From NCBI GenBank assembly GCA_020631735.1, contig CM036158.1, forward strand, positions 79,041,447 to 79,105,446: 64,000 bases of DNA, given 5' to 3'. Source of the DNA: Saccharum officinarum. Its lineage: Eukaryota; Streptophyta; Magnoliopsida; Poales; Poaceae. How positions within the stretch are numbered: position 1 is the first letter of the stretch; every line of letters starts with the position of its first letter. Below, piece after piece: positions 33,201 to 46,945 of this stretch. The notes under the pieces were generated by a model. That model was not told where the DNA came from. It did not search any database and saw only the letters and a list, made by a program, of their open reading frames with translations. The translations under genes and the position numbers were made by a program.

Positions 33201-35647
33201 TATAAAATGACAAGCAACATAATATAGATTTTCTTATTTATCAAGGTCCAATCACAACCCTAAGAAAACAGTGAACAATTAGTGTGTTTAATATTTTTCC
33301 TAGCAAGTACATGTCATCACAAAATTAACAAAACAAGAATCATCATTTTTGGAGTTCTAAAACTCAAGATATGGCTCTGGTCAAGTTTACAAGCATTTTC
33401 AGAGCATTTTTAAAGCTTAAATAAAGACATCAGAAAACTTCTACAAACATCTAACATATTTATGACTCTACTGCATAGATCTCTTCTCAAGGTTTCCAAA
33501 AAGTCCACTTTTGCTATTTTTGGACTTTTCTATCATGAGATGTAGATTTTCAAAGATTAACATGAAATTGAAATTCAAAATCGGAATTAAAACCACCCTA
33601 ACATAATTCGCTAGGCACACCCGAATACATACCCAGACAACCACTTTCTTAAACCGACAAGTGGGCCCATGGTCCGGCCGGGCCCGCTTGTCATATGAGA
33701 GAGAGTCACGGGGGAGGGAAGAATCGGTCATCTGCTTCCCACGGCAGAGCAGGGGAGTTGGGGACCGACCGGTCGCCGGCGAGGAGGGCCACCGGCGGCG
33801 GCGGCGAAGGGCGTCGCGAGCATCAGGGGATCCATGCGCACCTAATGGTGGCCACGGCTTGCCCGGAGGTGGTCGGAGGAGGCGAGCCACGAGCGCCGGC
33901 GGCATAGGACGACGGCGGCAGGCATTGGCGGTGCTCCGGTGACGAGCGGCTCAAGGCGAGGGCTCGGAAAGTGCAGCGTGAGGTGAGGAAGACAGTGAGG
34001 TGGTTCATTCGGCGAAGGGAAGCCAGAAGCCAAGAATCACGGTGGCTTGTGGCCTGCCGGCCGCGCGAGCAGCGGAGCGCCGGCGGCTGCTCCGGTGGTG
34101 ACGGCGCTACGGCGGCTGCGGTGGCCGGAAAAGGGGAGCCGAAGGGGCGGCGCATGACGTGGAAGGTATTGGCGCACACGGTAGGACTCGAGGGAGCTCG
34201 GGGCGGCGGGAACGCGGCGGCGGCAAGCTTGGCCAGCCGGCCATGGCGGCCGTGCTCCAGCACGCGCACGCAGGCGCTGTAGAGCGAGGGAGAGGCGAAA
34301 GAGAAGTGCATGCGAGTGAGGAAGCAAGTAGAGAGCTCGGCCAGGCTCTCCTCATCCGTATCGGGCGCAAGGGCACACGGCATGGAGGTGGGGCGCTGCT
34401 CGCACATGGTGGCCACGTCCACGGACAGGTGCCGCCCGTTGAGGCATTTCACCGAGCACGTGGCGGGCAGCGACGTGGGCAAGGTGGAACGCTGTTTTGG
34501 GCTGCTTACAGGCCGAATTAGACATTGGGCCATAAACAAAGTTTGTTCACCTCGGCCTGCTCTACGTTTCTTATTTAAGGTGAACAGCCATTTGAGCTTT
34601 GTAACAGAGGATAATTAAGCTCCAAGATGATAGTGTCAATATGTTAACAGCGATCACGGAAACTCGCTTTCGGAGGTCGAAACTCGATCAAACTTAGTGC
34701 AACTTTTTGCATTCTCTTCTCCATAACATAATCTTGAACTTTTATTTTTGGACCAACTCCAGTTGCTTAACGAATTTCGGAGAACGCGGAATGTCAATGT
34801 CGACGACACTGAAATCTGGGCTTTAAATTTCTAAGTGCTGAAGTCAGCCCTATTTCTGACTTGTGGGCCCTTTTTGAGCATGTTCCACCCAATTTCATGA
34901 CTTGACTCTTAAACAAAGTTTGTTCCTTATAAAATTCTCTACAACTTTGTAAAAGGGTGCACAGTCATGCAAAGCTTCTAGGTTACACTTTTGAAACAGT
35001 CAAACAAAAGTGTTCCAGGGTCCATACATGGTCAACCATCACTTAGAAGCACATTTAGGCGAAATGATCAACATGAACATTGTTCCATTAAGTGTCCTAA
35101 GTGTAATTAAGGTGTTGTAGAGGCCAACATACTCACCATGCATAGGTTGCACAAAAGTGCAGGCCTCACATGCCTTGAAACATAGAACTCAAGTGAAATG
35201 CTATAGTCATTTCATGTGGTTGTTTCAAGATACATGCTACACATGTTCCACTAGGGTGTTCCACATGTGTCCAAGATGTGTTGCACATGTTGCATTGTAT
35301 GTTGCACAAACACTAGTTCCCATGGGATGTAAGGCATGTTTCAGTTATAATCCAAACAAGCATATAACTTATCATTTCATGTGACTTTTTGATTCCAAAC
35401 TTCATAAAACTTTTCCAAGGGTCACCATAGATAGGTACTAAGGTGAGACACATGAAGATATTGCCATAATGCCACCCCAAGCATATATTTTGAAAAGGGG
35501 GGCTATATGTAAAGCAATGGTGCAACATCAAACTTTAGGTTAGGCTCCTCTCCATAGGTTGACCTTGACATTGTCATCTCCACTTAATCTGTCATGTTTG
35601 AGCTCAAACCCACTACTTAATGAGTGACAAACACCTAGGGTGTTACA
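30255..35647 (-). repeat. 3' LTR of the 15.7-kb element (5393 bp)
   Basis: Inverted ends TGTAACA/TGTTACA. A TATA-like CCTTAAATAA lies on the minus strand at 34580-34571. The GC-rich block (33660-34540), which would be transcribed from it, contains open frames on both strands. The block is rich in CG sites. Confidence 0.95.
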
Positions 35648-35665
35648 GCCCTCCCCCCTTAAAAG
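35632..35665 (-). other. Polypurine tract and pol C-terminal remnant
   Basis: On the minus strand TTTTAAGGGGGGAGGGC directly precedes the LTR end, the site for plus-strand priming. The same bases encode ILLRGEGCNTL, continuing into the LTR as in Tekay/Del relatives. An upstream in-frame TGA near 35730 closes the remnant. Confidence 0.8.
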
Positions 35666-38600
35666 AATCGTGTCCCGAGATTCGGAATGGAAGTCCTTTT
35701 TAAGGAAGAGAGGCATGTTATCTAGTTCCCATCATCTGCTATAGCATTTGGTTACAAAGCTTTGACATTGGTGGAACTAATTTGGTCAAGGCACTTTCTG
35801 ATACTTCCTCTTCATGGTAAAATTTGTCTGAAGAATTTCCTTCATTGACTTTCATGAAGCATTGTTACTTTGGGAGGAATCCAAGATAGCACGTACTGCA
35901 TTCTCAGTGTACGGAGATCATTTGGTCCATGAGTGAACCACTCACAAGTATCTGATTCTTTAGTGAACACAACATAGTCCGTATGAACTTGACACTAGAT
36001 CGAAATATTCAGAAGTATGCTCGTTGAAATGACTCTATGTTCACACGGTTTTGAAAAGCAGTTCTCTACCAAAATGGCTTGAGTACAACCTTCCAAAAGG
36101 GTGAGATCATAGATGACCAACATTCTCTGAGGCTATAGGATACTGACTAACCAATAGACAGGGTCTAGGTTGGTCGTAAATGTTCAATCCTTCCGATATC
36201 AACTAATAGAAAATTACTCAAGGTTCCATGTGTGCAGTTCTCTTTCTCTGATGACAACACTGTATTATCTGAGTCTATCGATGGGTTAGTGAATGTGATA
36301 GCTGACTCTGTCGGCTTCGTATTTCTGCCAATAGCTATCTAAAAGATTCTTTATCCAAAGACAACAATTATCTAGGTTGACGCAGATGCAACTCTTGGGT
36401 AAAAACATTTATAAGGTACTAAAGTATGTCATCATTGGAAAATTAGTACCAAAGAAAGATGTAGCGAGGCCTTAAGGACAACAAAAGTTGTAAATATTCA
36501 CTAAACCGTGGGGAGTAGTCTACCACCAAGCGGTTGAGTAAAATTTTCCTTTGTGACTTAGTTGCACTGTAAGTTGAGTTGACTTGCAATGTAGCAACCT
36601 TGTCAGGCCAACTTTCACCTTGAGGCTTCCTTTTTAGGATCACACAACATCTCTAAGATGGGAAATCTGTTGTTTGACACTTTTCAAATTGCTTTTGATT
36701 TGCAAATTTACTCGTAGAACCCTTGATCGTCCCAATACTTGTTGATGAGAGAACATAAAAGCAAAGCGAAAGAGTGCCCAATAGGGTCCTTAAGACCACA
36801 TAAGAGATCGTCCAATGGAGTGATGAACAAACCATTTGTGGCACCTAAGGGCACATGGATACTAATTTGAAATGAGGTCATGCTTTCTCTAATTCTTTGC
36901 TTTAGCTGATAGAACACCTTGCAATATCTGTGTGATTGTCCAAGATGGAATTGACTTGATCGCAATGGCTCTAGAAGATAGAGTATCTCTCAAGTTGTTG
37001 GCTAGTTGATTAACTTCTTATTGGTTATTGCTCTGTAAGACATAGCCTTCGTAGCTACCAAAGAGTCATTACCTAGCTAGAGATTAACCTTCCTATTGGT
37101 AACTAATCAGTTGTCTGTCAACACTAAAAGTTTCAAATCTTCACTCTTGACCACAACAACTGTGGTTGATGCAGAACAGATGGTTGCCATCGAAGTTAGC
37201 AAATAAGGAGTCACACCAGAGATGGTTGATTTCGACGGTATGGCCATTATGCATACAAAGGTTAAAACTTGCATAATGTGACGATCGAGTCTTATCCAAC
37301 GGATGACTTGTCCAACAGTAAGTGTGGTGTGTCCTTTTTATCCAATAGAGATGAGATACTTGCTTACAAGATGATGTTCGTCAATACGGGGACAACTAAA
37401 TAGAGTCACTAGGCTACCACATGTTGCAGTCTATTAATGTTTATGTCGGTGACCTGTTCTTCAAAGGTTATCCTCTTAGCAACTTTAGGAGAAAGGTCTA
37501 CTACCTTTGGTCCAATATAAGGGTCTTTTGATAAGATATGGGAAGACAACCAAGGAAGAAGGTCACGTGAAAATCACATCAGTGTTGTTCTGCAATGGAT
37601 TATGATTAGAAACCATGATACCAGCGCGTGTCGAGCAGCACAACCTTGTGTGTGCACCCACAGGAGGCTCTCGGTTTCGTCGCGGCACCATTAGTTGCTA
37701 CCCATAACACAATTACTGAACATACACCCGATGAGGAATTTCAAATGACACATATTGGGTTGTCCGAATAAGCACCATACCAAGGAGGGATAGCAAGCAA
37801 AGGTAGTCACAAGGTTTAGAATCAACACAAAAATGATCCGAAGATCAAAATATAGCATAAGAGAACATCGCACAATTGCCAAGGATAACTGAGCAAGAGA
37901 CTCTTGCTTAACTTCTATGTATGACTCGCGTCCACCGAGATGAGTTCCAGATAAAAGATTAATAGGAGATTCATTCATGTTGGGCAACAACATGAGATCA
38001 AGACTGATAAACATCTCGAGACTGAGAAGGTTGGGGACGGATTAAGAAATTTTCAAGGCGAAAACCGATATTTAGTTCTAGATTGAGTTGATAAGGTAGA
38101 TGCATGAATTTGCAAGCAAATGATTTTGAGGCCATAGCAGAGAGACGTTACGTCACACTAGCTAACCTTTGGGAAAGGTAACCGGAAGGTCCAACATGGA
38201 TTTGGGTACGGTCTCCACAACTGGCAATGTACGAACCATGGTAAAAGGCTAGCGTTGATAAAAGTTAACTTGGTTGGTCAGTCGATAAGGGTCTTCACAA
38301 AAATAGTTGCAAAACACCCACGGCTTATGCAAATATATAGGAGAACTAAACTTTGGCCTTTCGGTCAAGCAAAGACATGGATACAAACATTCAAGGGATA
38401 ACCACCACGTCTATAGGCTCAGGCTCCTAAGATAGAGAACCTAATGGAAGACAACAACCATACACTTACGTACGTGAACTTTGTTCTAGGATAAAGCTAT
38501 GTGACCCTCATATGCTCACCAAGGACAAACGAGGTGACAACTAGGGCACTACCTAGATAACAAACACACATACAACATCACAATCAAGCAGTCATTTGAG

Positions 38601-40536
38601 AAAATTCAAATGAATGGGTTTAAGCAACCAATACAAGGCACAAGGCTTAGCCAAACTAAGCATTTATCTCAAGCATGAACTAATTACAAGTTTAGCTCAA
38701 AACAAACGCTGGCTAAGGTGACTAACGTAGCATGGGCACAAAATCTAGACATCAGCACAGTAGTTACTTGTTCCAACCATAACTGAGGTTGTAGATATCC
38801 CACAAAGGTGATCCTAGACTTTCTAGATAGCATAGGAATATGACTACACTTTAGTTATTCATACCAATAGCTAATTCATAGATTAACATGACCAAAAATA
38901 CTAATGTGTCAGATCTATACCAATATGGATAGAAAACTAACATGAACTTCAAAAATGCGTAACTGGAGTTCTAGGGACACAACAATGCTAAGCCTTCACT
39001 TTATATAAAGCCTATTAAGTTTTCTATAACTTTCTTATTATCATATTAAGATGATTCTATATCTAACAAGGCCAAACAAGACAAGGAAAACATCTCTGGC
39101 CAGATTTGGATAGACTCTGTCATCCCACATTACAAGCTCATAAGTAGAGATTTAGACCACCAAAATTTGTGATATAGGACACTTTGGAAAGCTTAGAAAA
39201 AGTACTACACTTCTTCTATTATCTCCAAGACATGATTCCATACGCACATAGGTCAAATAAAGCAAACATTCAGATTTGTTCTGAACATGAGCAGATTCTG
39301 ACAACAAACTTCTAAAATCTATAACTCCCAAAACATAAGACCTAGGGTCACGAAATTTTTGGACAAGCTAGATAAGTAAGTTAGCTACATCTTTGGTATT
39401 CTCCATAACTATAGAAAACACCATTATGAGCACGAAAGCATCACTACAACTGAAACTGTTCTAGCAGCCAACATTTAACAAGCAAAGCAAAGCTTACCTT
39501 TGTTATACTTAACAAGAGAGCACACAAACATGTTAGTCTATTTGCTCTAAACATTGTTACCTTAGACCAACATCAATTTAATTCATTTATAAGAATCCAT
39601 AATTACTGAAATAAAGTCTAAAGCATTTACAAATGCTTGTATGAACAACATGGAGTAAGGCATTCTTGTTAGCTTCTCACAAGGAAGATAGTGTACTACA
39701 TTGATCACAAGTTACTTAATATAGAATAAGGGCGAGAGGAGCATAGTCGTGCATAAAAGCAACAATCATGATAATGCATGCTTCGTCCTATTCGTCCTCA
39801 CAAGATTGCCAACCTAAGGTGGCGATCACGTTCTATGTCGGTGGCATAACACGCACTCTCTCGATATATAGCTAGTCGTCAGCTACATTCGACTTATGCA
39901 TTCGTGGTTAGCGTACCTGCAGAAAAGTTTTATTGCAGCCCAACAATTCCCCAAATATAGCACACAATGAAAGCAGGAAAGTAAAATTCTAAGTACTCCC
40001 ATATACATATACCCCTGTATACGTACACGTAGTACCAACACTACCTGAATCTTCGATCACCCACAATTAAGTACCTTCATATATACATGTGTGTAACATG
40101 TAAATAATCCAGTAACCAAAACTAGCTCTCCCCTAGACCGCAGGTTGTACGGTCATGCTCTCACAACTCACACTTACCTGAGCGTAGGTGCGATGTTACA
40201 TAAAAGTAAACTAGCAACATATATGACTATCTCATATATGAAGGCTACCTCTAATCTAACACACCGGTAGCATAGTGTAGGAGAGTCATCACCCATACAT
40301 ACCTTGGCCTGGGCGTAGATGCATAAATGAAAAACCCCCAAGTTAGTACTTATATAAGCCACCTACTAATCCTTATATGGGCATAAGGAAATTGACCATT
40401 GGCATACTAAGTTTAGAATTTAGATTTCACAAACCTATATATAGCTATAAGTTGATAAACTGATTTTATAAAACAAAACCTTTGTTTTAAATACACATAT
40501 GACAAGTTTAATGTTGAATCTTGCTCCGATACCAGC
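35648..40536 (-). mobile_element. Interior of the 15.7-kb element, non-coding
   Basis: 4889 bp with only short scattered frames (longest about 107 codons at 37691-38014, no recognisable motif). No CCHC knuckle, DTG/DSG, YxDD or integrase motif seen. At about 40178-40322 two related words CCTGAGCGTAGGTGCGATG and GCCTGGGCGTAGATGCAT form a short local repeat. Confidence 0.75.
40521..40536 (-). other. Primer-binding site of the 15.7-kb element
   Basis: Minus strand: LTR end ...TGTTACA, then GC, then TGGTATCGGAGCAAG, matching the initiator-Met tRNA site with one substitution. It identifies 40537-45930 as the 5' LTR. Confidence 0.9.
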
Positions 40537-43500
40537 TGTAACAGAACCGTCCAAATTATAAGAGCACAAGTACAAAAACAATCACCGGAGTGATCAAATT
40601 CTCGCACTTGAGCCCATATAACTCCGGTAGTCCAAAGAAATCACGAGGGATTTCAAACCAACCAACATACAAGCCAAGATCGTAGTGATTCAACATAACA
40701 AGTCACATGTTACAACCATTTCACAAGTAATTCAATATACATCGGAGTTTAACATAGTTATTACAACTTAGTTTGAAAAGTAGCGGAAGCAAAGTAATTT
40801 GAAACTAACATTTATCTTATTTCAAATACATGCCAGTACCAAGGTTGACTTCCAACAAAAGCAGTAGAGAGAAGATAACTTAGACGGATCACGCCCGTGA
40901 TCACACTCCGCCTCTACGGCAGGAGCCAACCAACTCTTGCAGTCGCCATGATACATCACAACCTGCAACAAGTGGGGATAAAACCCTGAGTACGACAAAG
41001 TACTTAGCTAGACTTACCCGACAGAAACTAGAAATAAAGTGACACCAAGGATCATGCAAGGCTGATATAAAGTGGGCTAGCTTGACAACAATTTGCATAA
41101 AAGCTTAATATGGATAAGTAATCATTAATGCTTAAGCATCAAGTTAATTATCATTAACCTGTCATCTATATTTGAACCTGTACTAGAGCACTCACTTTAT
41201 TAGGAACAAACAATATTAACCATGGCAGGTATAAATTGAGGCAACCTTTCCATCGTGATCCAATTAACCATCCGTTCAATTTAATGGAATCTACGTTGCC
41301 GCTGCTCAAGTCAAGTGCTCACTAACCGGGAGCGACGGCGATTCGAATCGAATTCCTATCCAGCTGGAGGGGTATTTCTAACACTCACCGTGCAGACCCC
41401 TGCCAGGGTCGCACAGGCCACCTTTTCATATGATTCAGGAATCGCGGGTCCGAATGATGTCACGACCCCAAGGGCGACACTCTGCCAGGTGATAGGGACT
41501 CTAACCCCCCTTGGTCTCACGCCAATGTCCCCAAGCACATCCTTTCTCTCCTCCAAGAAGCAACCTACCATTCGATTCCTGGCCTGAATCACATTACTCG
41601 GCTTCGCGGTCGGAACGACTTATCCGGCCAACTAAGTGTTAGACTGCGTTCAACATGACTCAAGGACGTACAGCGAATCGGTCCTTAAACGACTCAGACG
41701 GAGATAGATTCACACCCAAGACCTCCATGCCTTGTTGCTTCACTATCGTCATCCCGTCCGGTCTCATTTCATTTTATTAACACATGGTTCCATTCCACGA
41801 TAGCAAATATAGCCAACCGTGCCATATATGAATATCCCTACATCTCGCAGGTGACAGGAAATCACCTGACTTCTACCACTTAAAGCTGGGCTAAGCATCT
41901 ACTCGATCCTAGTCTATGTAGGATTCAGGGATTCATATATCTGGACAAGGAATGATATAATGCAGCAAGGTTTTCAACCAACTCCTACCACTTAATGCAA
42001 CAATACTTATAACATATATATAATTAATTGCTTTGAAGATAGGAGGCTTATAATGCTCCGGGGCTTGCCTGGGATCCGACTCAAGTTAGAGTATGTCAGA
42101 TGAGTTCGCTTGGCGAGCATCTTCCAATCTATCACTTGTCCGGTCCTTCTATCTTCGGGATAGACCCACCAACTCCATCTTCGGGTTTGGCTCCACAACA
42201 CGTCCTTCACGTGGTGCATCTAGCGTACCTAAATGTAATGCAAGATGCAAGTGCATGAATATAAGGAAATGCAATAGATGATGCATCACACGTTAATCAA
42301 GGCAAGTATAAGGTTATAGTAAAGACACGTAAGCACATCACATTACTTAAGTAACCTTACACAAACAAACATGCTTAAATAGCAAAGAAAGCAATACCAA
42401 GCATGACATAAGATTTACAAAGTCTCAGGTGTAATAGCTTAATCACCAAAGACATGAATCACACTTAGCAATACCCAAACAAAGTAACCAAGCAATCATG
42501 TATTTTCAACAATTCTGGACATACATGCAGTAGCTGGGTAAATCAATCATATCTGAAGTTCTACAAATCCAAATGACTTGCAAGAAGACATCATAGAAAG
42601 CTTATGAAATTGTCCACATTTCATTTATAAACATCTAAACCTGATTCTAACATTTACCAGGTCGAAATACAGAAGGTACAGAATATGTCCTGGAAGGACA
42701 GAGAGCAACATAAATCTGAACCCAACTTAGAACAGCTGTAGTTTCTAAACCATATGGACAAATGCCACCAAAATTTAACAGCAGATAGATCATGAAATTC
42801 ACAACAACTTTGTTATAGCACACAAGACATGAAAACATCATTTGCATAGGGTAATTAACAATATTCTCAAATCTGTTCAGAAACCTCATTTGCAAGAAAT
42901 AATTATTAACTTATGTTGCAAACATATAATTGAATAAAATCAACTTTACAAACATGTCACACATGAATAATGAACACCAGAAAACATAGTGTCCATTCCT
43001 AAATAATTTCTTTTAATGCATTTTCTTAATTTATTTAGATAAATAGGTGGAATTATGAACACCTATCAAAAGTGCACAATAAATTCTACAAAAATTACAG
43101 TGGCCTAAATATGCTCTCAAAAGTCTACTGTCCAAATTTAAATCCATTTGGGCAAGTATATCAAGATCTATGAAAAAGACAAATAGCTATTGCAATAATC
43201 ATGTGAGAGCAAGTTAAACCTAACACTCAATATTTTCTGTAAACACAAGGCCATATTATGAATCAATATGATAGAGAAACATCATACTAAGGTAATGGAA
43301 CAACCTTTTCTATTTTATCAATTATATATTATTTATAAGTTATTTATCAAGCCTTAAACAAGTTAAATCAATAACTAGATCATACAAGAAGCAATGACCA
43401 TGAAATTTATACCACAGTACATCCATATCATGACAAACCTACCATCAAAATTTCACATCATTTGGAGCATCACAACTCAAGATATAAAATGACAAGCAAC

Positions 43501-45930
43501 ATAATATAGATTTCCTTATTTATCAAGGTCCAATCACAACCCTAAGAAAACAGTGAACAATTAGTGTGTTTAATATTTTTCCTAGCAAGTACATGTCATC
43601 ACAAAATTAACAAAACAAGAATCATCATTTTTGGAGTTCTAAAACTCAAGATATGGCTCTGGTCAAGTTTACAAGCATTTTCAGAGCATTTTTAAAGCTT
43701 AAATAAAGACATCAGAAAACTTCTACAAACATCTAACATATTTATGACTCTACTGCATAGATCTCTTCTCAAGGTTTCCAAAAAGTCCACTTTTGCTATT
43801 TTTGTACTTTTCTATCATGAGATGTAGATTTTCAAAGATTAACATGAAATTGAAATTCAAAATCGGAATTAAAACCACCCTAACATAATTCGCTAGGCAC
43901 ACCCGAATACATACCCAGACAACCACTTTCTTAAACCGACAAGTGGGCCCCATGGTCTGGCCGGGCCCGCTTGTCATATGAGAGAGAGTCACGGGGGGAG
44001 GGAAGAATCGGTCCTCTGCTTCCCACGGCAGAGCAGGGGAGTTGGGGACCGACCGGTCGCCGGCGAGGAGGGCCACCGGCGGCGGCGGCGAAGGGCGTCG
44101 CGAGCATCAGGGGATCCATGCGCACCCGATGGTGGCCGCGGCTTGCCCGGAGGTGGTCGGAGGAGGCGGGCCACGAGCGCCGGCGGCATAGGACGACGGC
44201 GGCAGGCATTGGCGGTGCTCCGGTGACGAGCGGCTCAAGGCGAGGGCTCGGAAAGTGCAGCGTGAGGTGAGGAAGATGGTGAGGTGGTTCATTCGGCGAA
44301 GGGAAGCCAGAAGCCAAGAATCACGGTGGCTTGTGGCCTGCCGGCCGCGCGAGCAGCGGAGCGCCGGCGGCTGCTCCGGCGGTGACGGCGCTACGGCGGC
44401 TGCGGTGGCCGAAAAAGGGGAGCCGAAGGGGCGGCGCACGACGTGGAAGGTATTGGTGCACACAGTAGGACTCGAGGGAGCTCGGGGCGGTGGGAACGTG
44501 GCGGCGGCAAGCTTGGCCAGCCGGCCATGGCGGCCGTGCTCCAGCACGCGCACGCAGGCGCTGTAGATCGAGGGAGAGGCGAAAGAGAAGTGCATGCGAG
44601 TGAGGAAGCAAGTAGAGAGCTTGGCCGGGCTCTCCTCATCCGCATCGAGCGCAAGGGCACGCGGCATGGAGGTGGGGCGCTGCTCGCGCATGGTGGCCAC
44701 GTCCATGGACAGGTGCCGCCCGTTGAGGCATTTCACCGAGCACGTGGCGGGCAGCGACGTGGGCAAGGTGGAACGCCGTTTTGGGCCGCTTCTAGGCCGA
44801 ATTAGACATTGGGCCATAAACGAAGTTTGTTCACCTCGGCCTGCTCTACGTTTCTTATTTAAGGTGCCTAGCCATTTGAGCTTTGTAACAGCGGATAATT
44901 AAGCTCCAAGATGATAGTGTCAATATGTTAACAGCGATCACGGAAACTCGCTTTCGGAGGTCGAAACTCGATCAAACTTAGTGCAACTTTTTGCATTCTC
45001 TTCTCCATAACATAATCTTGAACTTTTATTTTTGGACCAACTCCAGTTGCTTAACGAATTTCGGAGAACGCGGAATGTCAATGTCGACGACACTGAAATC
45101 TGGGCTTTAAATTTCTAAGTGCTGAAGTCAGCCCTATTTCTGACTTGTGGGCCCTTTTTGAGCATGTTCCACCAAATTTCATGACTTGACTCTTAAACAA
45201 AGTTTGTTCCTTATAAAATTCTCTACAACTTTGTAAAAGGGTGCACAGTCATGCAAAGCTTCTAGGTTACACTTTTGAAACAGTCAAACAAAAGTGTTCC
45301 AGGGTCCATACATGGTCAACCATCACTTAGAAGCACATTTAGGCGAAATGATCAACATGAACATTGTTCCATTAAGTGTCCTAAGTGTAATTAAGGTGTT
45401 GTAGAGGCCAACATACTCACCATGCATAGGTTGCACAAAAGTGCAGGCCTCACATGCCTTGAAACATAGAACTCAAGTGAAATGCTATAGTCATTTCATG
45501 TGGTTGTTTCAAGATACATGCTACACATGTTCCACTAGGGTGTTCCACATGTGTCCAAGATGTGTTGCACATGTTGCATTGTATGTTGCACAAACACTAG
45601 TTCCCATGGGATGTAAGGCATGTTTCAGTTATAATCCAAACAAGCATATAACTTATCATTTCATGTGACTTTTTGATTCCAAACTTCATGAAACTTTTCC
45701 AGGGGTCACCATAGATAGGTACTAAGGTGAGACACATGAAGATATTGCCATAATGCCACCCAAGCATATATTTTGAAAAGGGGGCCTATATGTAAAGCAA
45801 TGGTGCAACATCAAACTTTAGGTTAGGCTCCTCTCCATAGGTTGACCTTGACATTGTCATCTCCACTTAATCTGTCATGTTTGAGCTCAAACCCACTACT
45901 TAATGAGTGACAAACACCTAGGGTGTTACA
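40537..45930 (-). repeat. 5' LTR of the 15.7-kb element (5394 bp)
   Basis: Near-identical to 30255-35647. By eye there are about 25 differences in the first 1.7 kb and only about five in the next 1.6 kb. The TATA-like CCTTAAATAA is at 44864-44855. Roughly one percent divergence overall suggests a recent insertion. Confidence 0.95.
44855..44864 (-). promoter_or_regulatory. TATA-like element of the 5' LTR promoter
   Basis: CCTTAAATAA on the minus strand, about 1.07 kb into the 5' LTR and just upstream of the GC-rich block. Position and composition fit a U3/R promoter. Inference only. Confidence 0.4.
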
Positions 45931-46930
45931 GTACGCATCCATCTTCACCCATATACATCCACCCATATATTCTGCTTCTACCCTAGAAGTATGAATCCAC
46001 ATATATTCTATTCAGATCCACCTAGAAAATAGTTCTACTCTTATACTAGGAGTGAACTGTCCAAAAATATCCCTATCATCCATGTTATCCCTTGCTAGCC
46101 AATAAAACTCCAAACATCCAGTTATGCTACCTCATGTTATTATGCTCCAAAAGAGGCTTGGGTATTCTATGAAAAAAAGAAAGAAAGAAAAAAAAGAAGA
46201 AAGAGGACAAATGTCCCACTCAAAATAAAGAGAGATTAAGCAGCCCAAGTTTTCCTCAAAGTTTTCAAGTTTCTAAGAGAGGTATATGAAATTTCTCAAA
46301 GGAGCTAAGTATTCACCATCGTCATTCCTTTACCCCTTATAACCACTTCTACACTATTCTCTATCTATCCATTTACCACCATCTACCATACAGCCTATAC
46401 ACATGCATATCTTGATTTGACTTTATGACTCATTCCTTTGGATCCATAGTTTTGATTATGCAATATATGTTTCGTTGTCTCCCCACCTATGAGCTCCACA
46501 TAAGCCTATTAGAAGTAGGGTGAGAGAGAGAAGGCATAATGTTACTATGCTACCAAAAATACCACATACCATAATTGCCTTGGAGAGGATCCAGAAATAC
46601 TACAAAGGAGAGACTTGGAAGGGTCATACATAGGAATCTTTGAGTTTTATTTTGAAAATATAGCAAAACTCTGGAATAATAGTTGATCAAAGAGCTTGAA
46701 ACATGGTGCTTGACTTGACCGTTCTATCTTTCAACTACTCTAGACCCAAGTGACGGCTACAAGCCCCATGGTGAAAGGTAATATGAGTGAGTTTTTTTTA
46801 TCAGAATAGTTCACTCTAATCTGGAAGAGAGTTCTTGTTTGAATACATGTGTACCTGTAAGGCGTAAAAGTATTGTAGCAACTCCTGATCCATCACTGAG
46901 TCTATTTTTGCTCAGGGACGAGCAAAAGGT
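45931..46930 (+). mobile_element. Non-coding 3' region of the Tat/Athila-like element (right half)
   Basis: Continues the host element interrupted at 30254: TGCTTCTACCCTAGAAGTA occurs on both sides of the insertion (30234 and 45980). Contains a purine tract at 46170-46205 (GAAAGAAAGAAAAAAAAGAAG). No coding sequence. Confidence 0.55.
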
Positions 46931-46943
46931 AAGCTTGGGGGAG
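46931..46943 (+). other. Polypurine tract before the LTR at 46946
   Basis: AAGCTTGGGGGAG directly precedes TGTTGACGG. The related element has AAGCATGGGGGAC at 50901-50913 in the same position. Confidence 0.7.
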
Positions 46944-46945
46944 TT

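Larger units (their letters stand above)
30255..45930 (-). mobile_element. Complete 15.7-kb non-autonomous gypsy retrotransposon (large LTR, no coding capacity)
   Basis: Two near-identical direct repeats (30255-35647 and 40537-45930) bound a 4889-bp interior, and GTACG flanks the whole on both sides (30250-30254 and 45931-45935). On the minus strand the LTR starts TGTAACACCCTAGGTG and ends GGTTCTGTTACA. A primer-binding site follows the LTR at 40537 and a polypurine tract precedes the LTR at 35647. The last codons before the tract read SRDTILLRGEG, like the C terminus of Tekay/Del-type polyproteins. The rest of the interior has no polymerase, protease or gag frame. It is therefore a LARD-like derivative that must have moved with proteins from a relative. 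It sits inside the Tat/Athila-like element. Confidence 0.93.

Noticed and set aside
33823..34539. A 238-codon minus-strand frame in one LTR with a 236-codon counterpart at 44107-44817
   Set aside because: The two translations differ mostly by amino-acid-changing substitutions over a short divergence time, which is not purifying selection. The frame is GC-driven and overlapped by frames on the other strand.
30255..45930. A segmental duplication of the host genome
   Set aside because: TG/CA ends, a 5-bp duplication, primer-binding site and polypurine tract show that the repeats are LTRs of one element.
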